The notes below the pieces were generated by a model. It worked only from the letters and a program-made list of their open reading frames with translations, did no database searches and was not told the origin of the DNA. A stretch of DNA of 64,000 nt. It comes from CAZTDD01 sp964612675. GTDB lineage: Bacteria; Hinthialibacterota; Hinthialibacteria; Hinthialibacterales; JAKPRU01. This document shows, piece by piece, positions 62,422-64,000 of this stretch; the stretch's first letter is position 1, and each line of letters begins with the position of its first letter. Location of the stretch: positions 15,578-79,577 of the forward strand of contig CAZTDD010000014.1 in assembly GCA_964612675.1 (NCBI GenBank), written 5' to 3'. Position numbers and translations under genes: made by a program.

Positions 62422-63885
62422 ATGAACAGCCGCTTCCATTTATCTCGCCGCTCCTTCATCGGCACTGCATTGTCCGCTGCTTTGTCTAGCGCGCTCCCAG
62501 GCCGCGTCGAAGCGGCAGAATCTACACCAAGCAAGATCGGCTCGAAAAAGCGTCCGAACATCGTCTTCATAATGGCTGACGATCTCGGTTATGGTCATCT
62601 GGGATGTTACGGCCAAACGAAAATCCATACGCCGAACATCGACCGGATGGCAGAGGAAGGGACCCGCTTCTCTCAATGCTACGCAGGCGCGCCGGTATGC
62701 GCTCCATCCCGTAGCGTACTCATGACCGGGCGTCACTGCGGCCACACCTCCGTGCGCGCAAACAGCGGCGGTGTTCCGCTGCTGCCGGAGGATGTCACAG
62801 TCGCCGAGGTACTGAAAAAGCAGGGGTATACAACAGGGATTTTCGGCAAATGGGGGCTCGGCAATTTCAATACGCCGGGGATACCGACAAAACAGGGCTT
62901 CGATGAGTTCTTCGGTTATCTGCACCAGGTCCACGCCCATTTCTACTATCCCTACTTTTTGTGGAAAAACGAGGAGAAATACATCCTCGAAGGCAACGAG
63001 GGTGGAAAGCGAGAGCAATATACTCACGACCTAATTGTCGCCGAAGCGTTGGATTTCATCCGTGAAAATCGAGATAATCCTTTCTTCCTTTATGTCCCAT
63101 TTACAATCCCTCACACAGAACTGCTCGTACCGGAAGACTCATTCGAACAATACGACGGAGAATTTCCCGAACCCAGTCCCTACGAAGGAGACCATTACGC
63201 CGATCAGCCAAAACCCCGCACCGCCTTCGCAGCCATGGTAAGCCGTATGGATCGCGACGTCGGACGGTTGATGAAATTGCTGCGTGACCTGAACCTCGAC
63301 GAAGATACAATCGTCTTTTTCACAAGCGATAACGGCGGCCAAGGCAGCGGAGGACCCGACCTGGAATTCTTTCATGGGAACGGACCACTCCGTGGTGCGA
63401 AAGGCGACCTGTACGAGGGAGGGATTCGCGTACCCATGATCGCACGATGGCCGGGCAGAATCCCTGCGGGCGGTGTCTCCGATCATGTATGGGCGTTTGA
63501 CGATGTGTTTCCCACTCTCAGCGAACTCGCCGGAGCAGAGGCACCGGAAGATGTAGACGGCGTCTCCGCTCTCCCAAGCATTCTCGGTCGGAGGTTGGCC
63601 GGCCATCCGCAGGAAAAACGGGAGTATCATTATTGGGAACACCGTGGCGGCCGCGCCGCACGAATGGGGAACTGGAAGGCGATTCTACCGCGGAACAACA
63701 AACCGCTTGAATTATACAATCTCAGAGAAGATATCGGTGAAACAGACAATGTGGCCGAGAAACATCCAAAGATCGCGTATAAGATGAAATCGATCTTGGA
63801 AGAAGCGCACATCCCACCGCGCGAATATGAAAAGGAACCGCCGACGTGGGGGTATAAACCGGAGAAGACCGGATATGTACGTTAA
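62422..63885 (+). CDS. Exported sulfatase with canonical CxPSR motif
   Basis: A 487-aa sulfatase from ATG 62422 (GGGAG 7 nt upstream; the frame is open from 62335). The N terminus is a Tat-like signal (SRRSFIGTALSAALS, cleavage about 31). The mature part starts KRPNIVFIMADDLGYGHLG with two metal-binding Asp residues. The formylglycine site is VCAPSRSVLMTGRH with Cys93 to Arg97, the standard C-x-P-S-R. FGKWGLG and VFFTSDNGGQGSGG follow, and the C-terminal LYNLREDIGETDNVAEKHP is typical of S1 arylsulfatase A-like enzymes. It would remove sulfate from polysaccharide or glycoside substrates in the periplasm. Confidence 0.9.
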   Translation: MNSRFHLSRRSFIGTALSAALSSALPGRVEAAESTPSKIGSKKRPNIVFIMADDLGYGHLGCYGQTKIHTPNIDRMAEEGTRFSQCYAGAPVCAPSRSVLMTGRHCGHTSVRANSGGVPLLPEDVTVAEVLKKQGYTTGIFGKWGLGNFNTPGIPTKQGFDEFFGYLHQVHAHFYYPYFLWKNEEKYILEGNEGGKREQYTHDLIVAEALDFIRENRDNPFFLYVPFTIPHTELLVPEDSFEQYDGEFPEPSPYEGDHYADQPKPRTAFAAMVSRMDRDVGRLMKLLRDLNLDEDTIVFFTSDNGGQGSGGPDLEFFHGNGPLRGAKGDLYEGGIRVPMIARWPGRIPAGGVSDHVWAFDDVFPTLSELAGAEAPEDVDGVSALPSILGRRLAGHPQEKREYHYWEHRGGRAARMGNWKAILPRNNKPLELYNLREDIGETDNVAEKHPKIAYKMKSILEEAHIPPREYEKEPPTWGYKPEKTGYVR

Positions 63886-63941
63886 TCAACTCGACGACCT
63901 CACAGCGAGAAGTGTTTGCCTGTGTGCACCACCCCCTTACT

Positions 63942-64000
63942 TGATGGCGTCGCAAAAAGTCGTCGGGATGCGGGAAGTGAGGTGTCAACCCCCTCTGAAT
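63942..64000. repeat. Inverted copy of the repeat unit at 14855-14913, cut by the window end
   Basis: Read on the minus strand this segment starts ATTCAGAGGGGGTTGACACC, then has CGCATCCCG and GACTTTTTGCGACGCCATCA. The same order occurs on the plus strand at 14855-14913, with only a few changes in about 59 nt. The unit continues beyond the window, so its full length is unknown. Confidence 0.75.

Noticed and set aside
1..64000. CRISPR arrays, tRNA, rRNA and prophage genes
   Set aside because: No regularly spaced short repeats, cloverleaf-like segments or phage structural genes were seen; a covariance-model scan would be needed to exclude small RNAs.

Overview
The window looks like a chromosomal segment of an uncultured, Gram-negative, polysaccharide-degrading bacterium. 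The evidence is lipoproteins with lipoboxes, Tat-exported Gfo/Idh/MocA oxidoreductases and sulfatases, a type II-style prepilin, very large secreted proteins with TP-rich linkers, and FG-GAP propellers. This gene style is typical of PVC-like or neighbouring candidate phyla such as Hydrogenedentota, Sumerlaeota or Lentisphaerota. No rRNA or marker gene here fixes the taxonomy, so this is an inference from style.

Layout. (1) 120-3552 is a tightly overlapping nickel ECF transporter operon (nikKMLQO order), followed by a HEAT-repeat lipoprotein. (2) 4322-5580 (minus) is a two-gene module of unknown function with an NWDG-containing partner. (3) 5937-14477 carries a GH28 pectinase-like enzyme, an S9D-type peptidase, a Tat-exported mannonate-dehydratase-like enolase and a tripartite tricarboxylate transporter (TctCBA). 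(4) 14500-14915 is a dense patch of inverted and dispersed repeats; a further copy of one unit sits at the right end of the window. (5) 15018-28375 is a degradation island: an exported oxidoreductase, a clan GH-A hydrolase, a STAS protein, a DUF4091-type hydrolase, a nucleoside hydrolase, a sulfatase, an FG-GAP protein and a GH30-like protein. (6) 28544-40584 is a LuxR-type regulator followed by a sugar ABC transporter and five enzymes that together match a complete D-apiose catabolic route: ApsD, ApnL, ApnO, OiaK and the RuBisCO-like protein OiaX. (7) 40648-47466 is a NAD-linked [NiFe] hydrogenase operon (hoxFUYH, minus strand) with a receiver-only regulator downstream and a divergent RegB-like redox histidine kinase. 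(8) 47748-49367 is glucose-6-phosphate isomerase. (9) 49449-58002 is a giant secreted protein with two gingipain-type C25 peptidase domains, split by a frameshift. (10) 58570-63885 holds a broken ADP-ribosylglycohydrolase, a DJ-1/PfpI protein, another Tat oxidoreductase, a nitroreductase, a prepilin and a second sulfatase.

How it fits together. The exported hydrolases, pectinase-like enzyme and sulfatases would release sugars from plant or algal cell wall. D-apiose occurs in rhamnogalacturonan II and in the apiogalacturonans of seagrasses and duckweeds. Here it would enter by the ABC transporter and be turned into 3-phosphoglycerate and glycolate. The TctCBA system plus the exported dehydratase suggests parallel use of sugar acids. 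The nickel transporter plausibly supplies the [NiFe] hydrogenase, whose expression may be set by the adjacent redox-sensing kinase.

The strongest items for a second look are the apiose operon, the redox kinase and hydrogenase block, the two-gene NWDG module, the split double-C25 protein and the dispersed repeat family.
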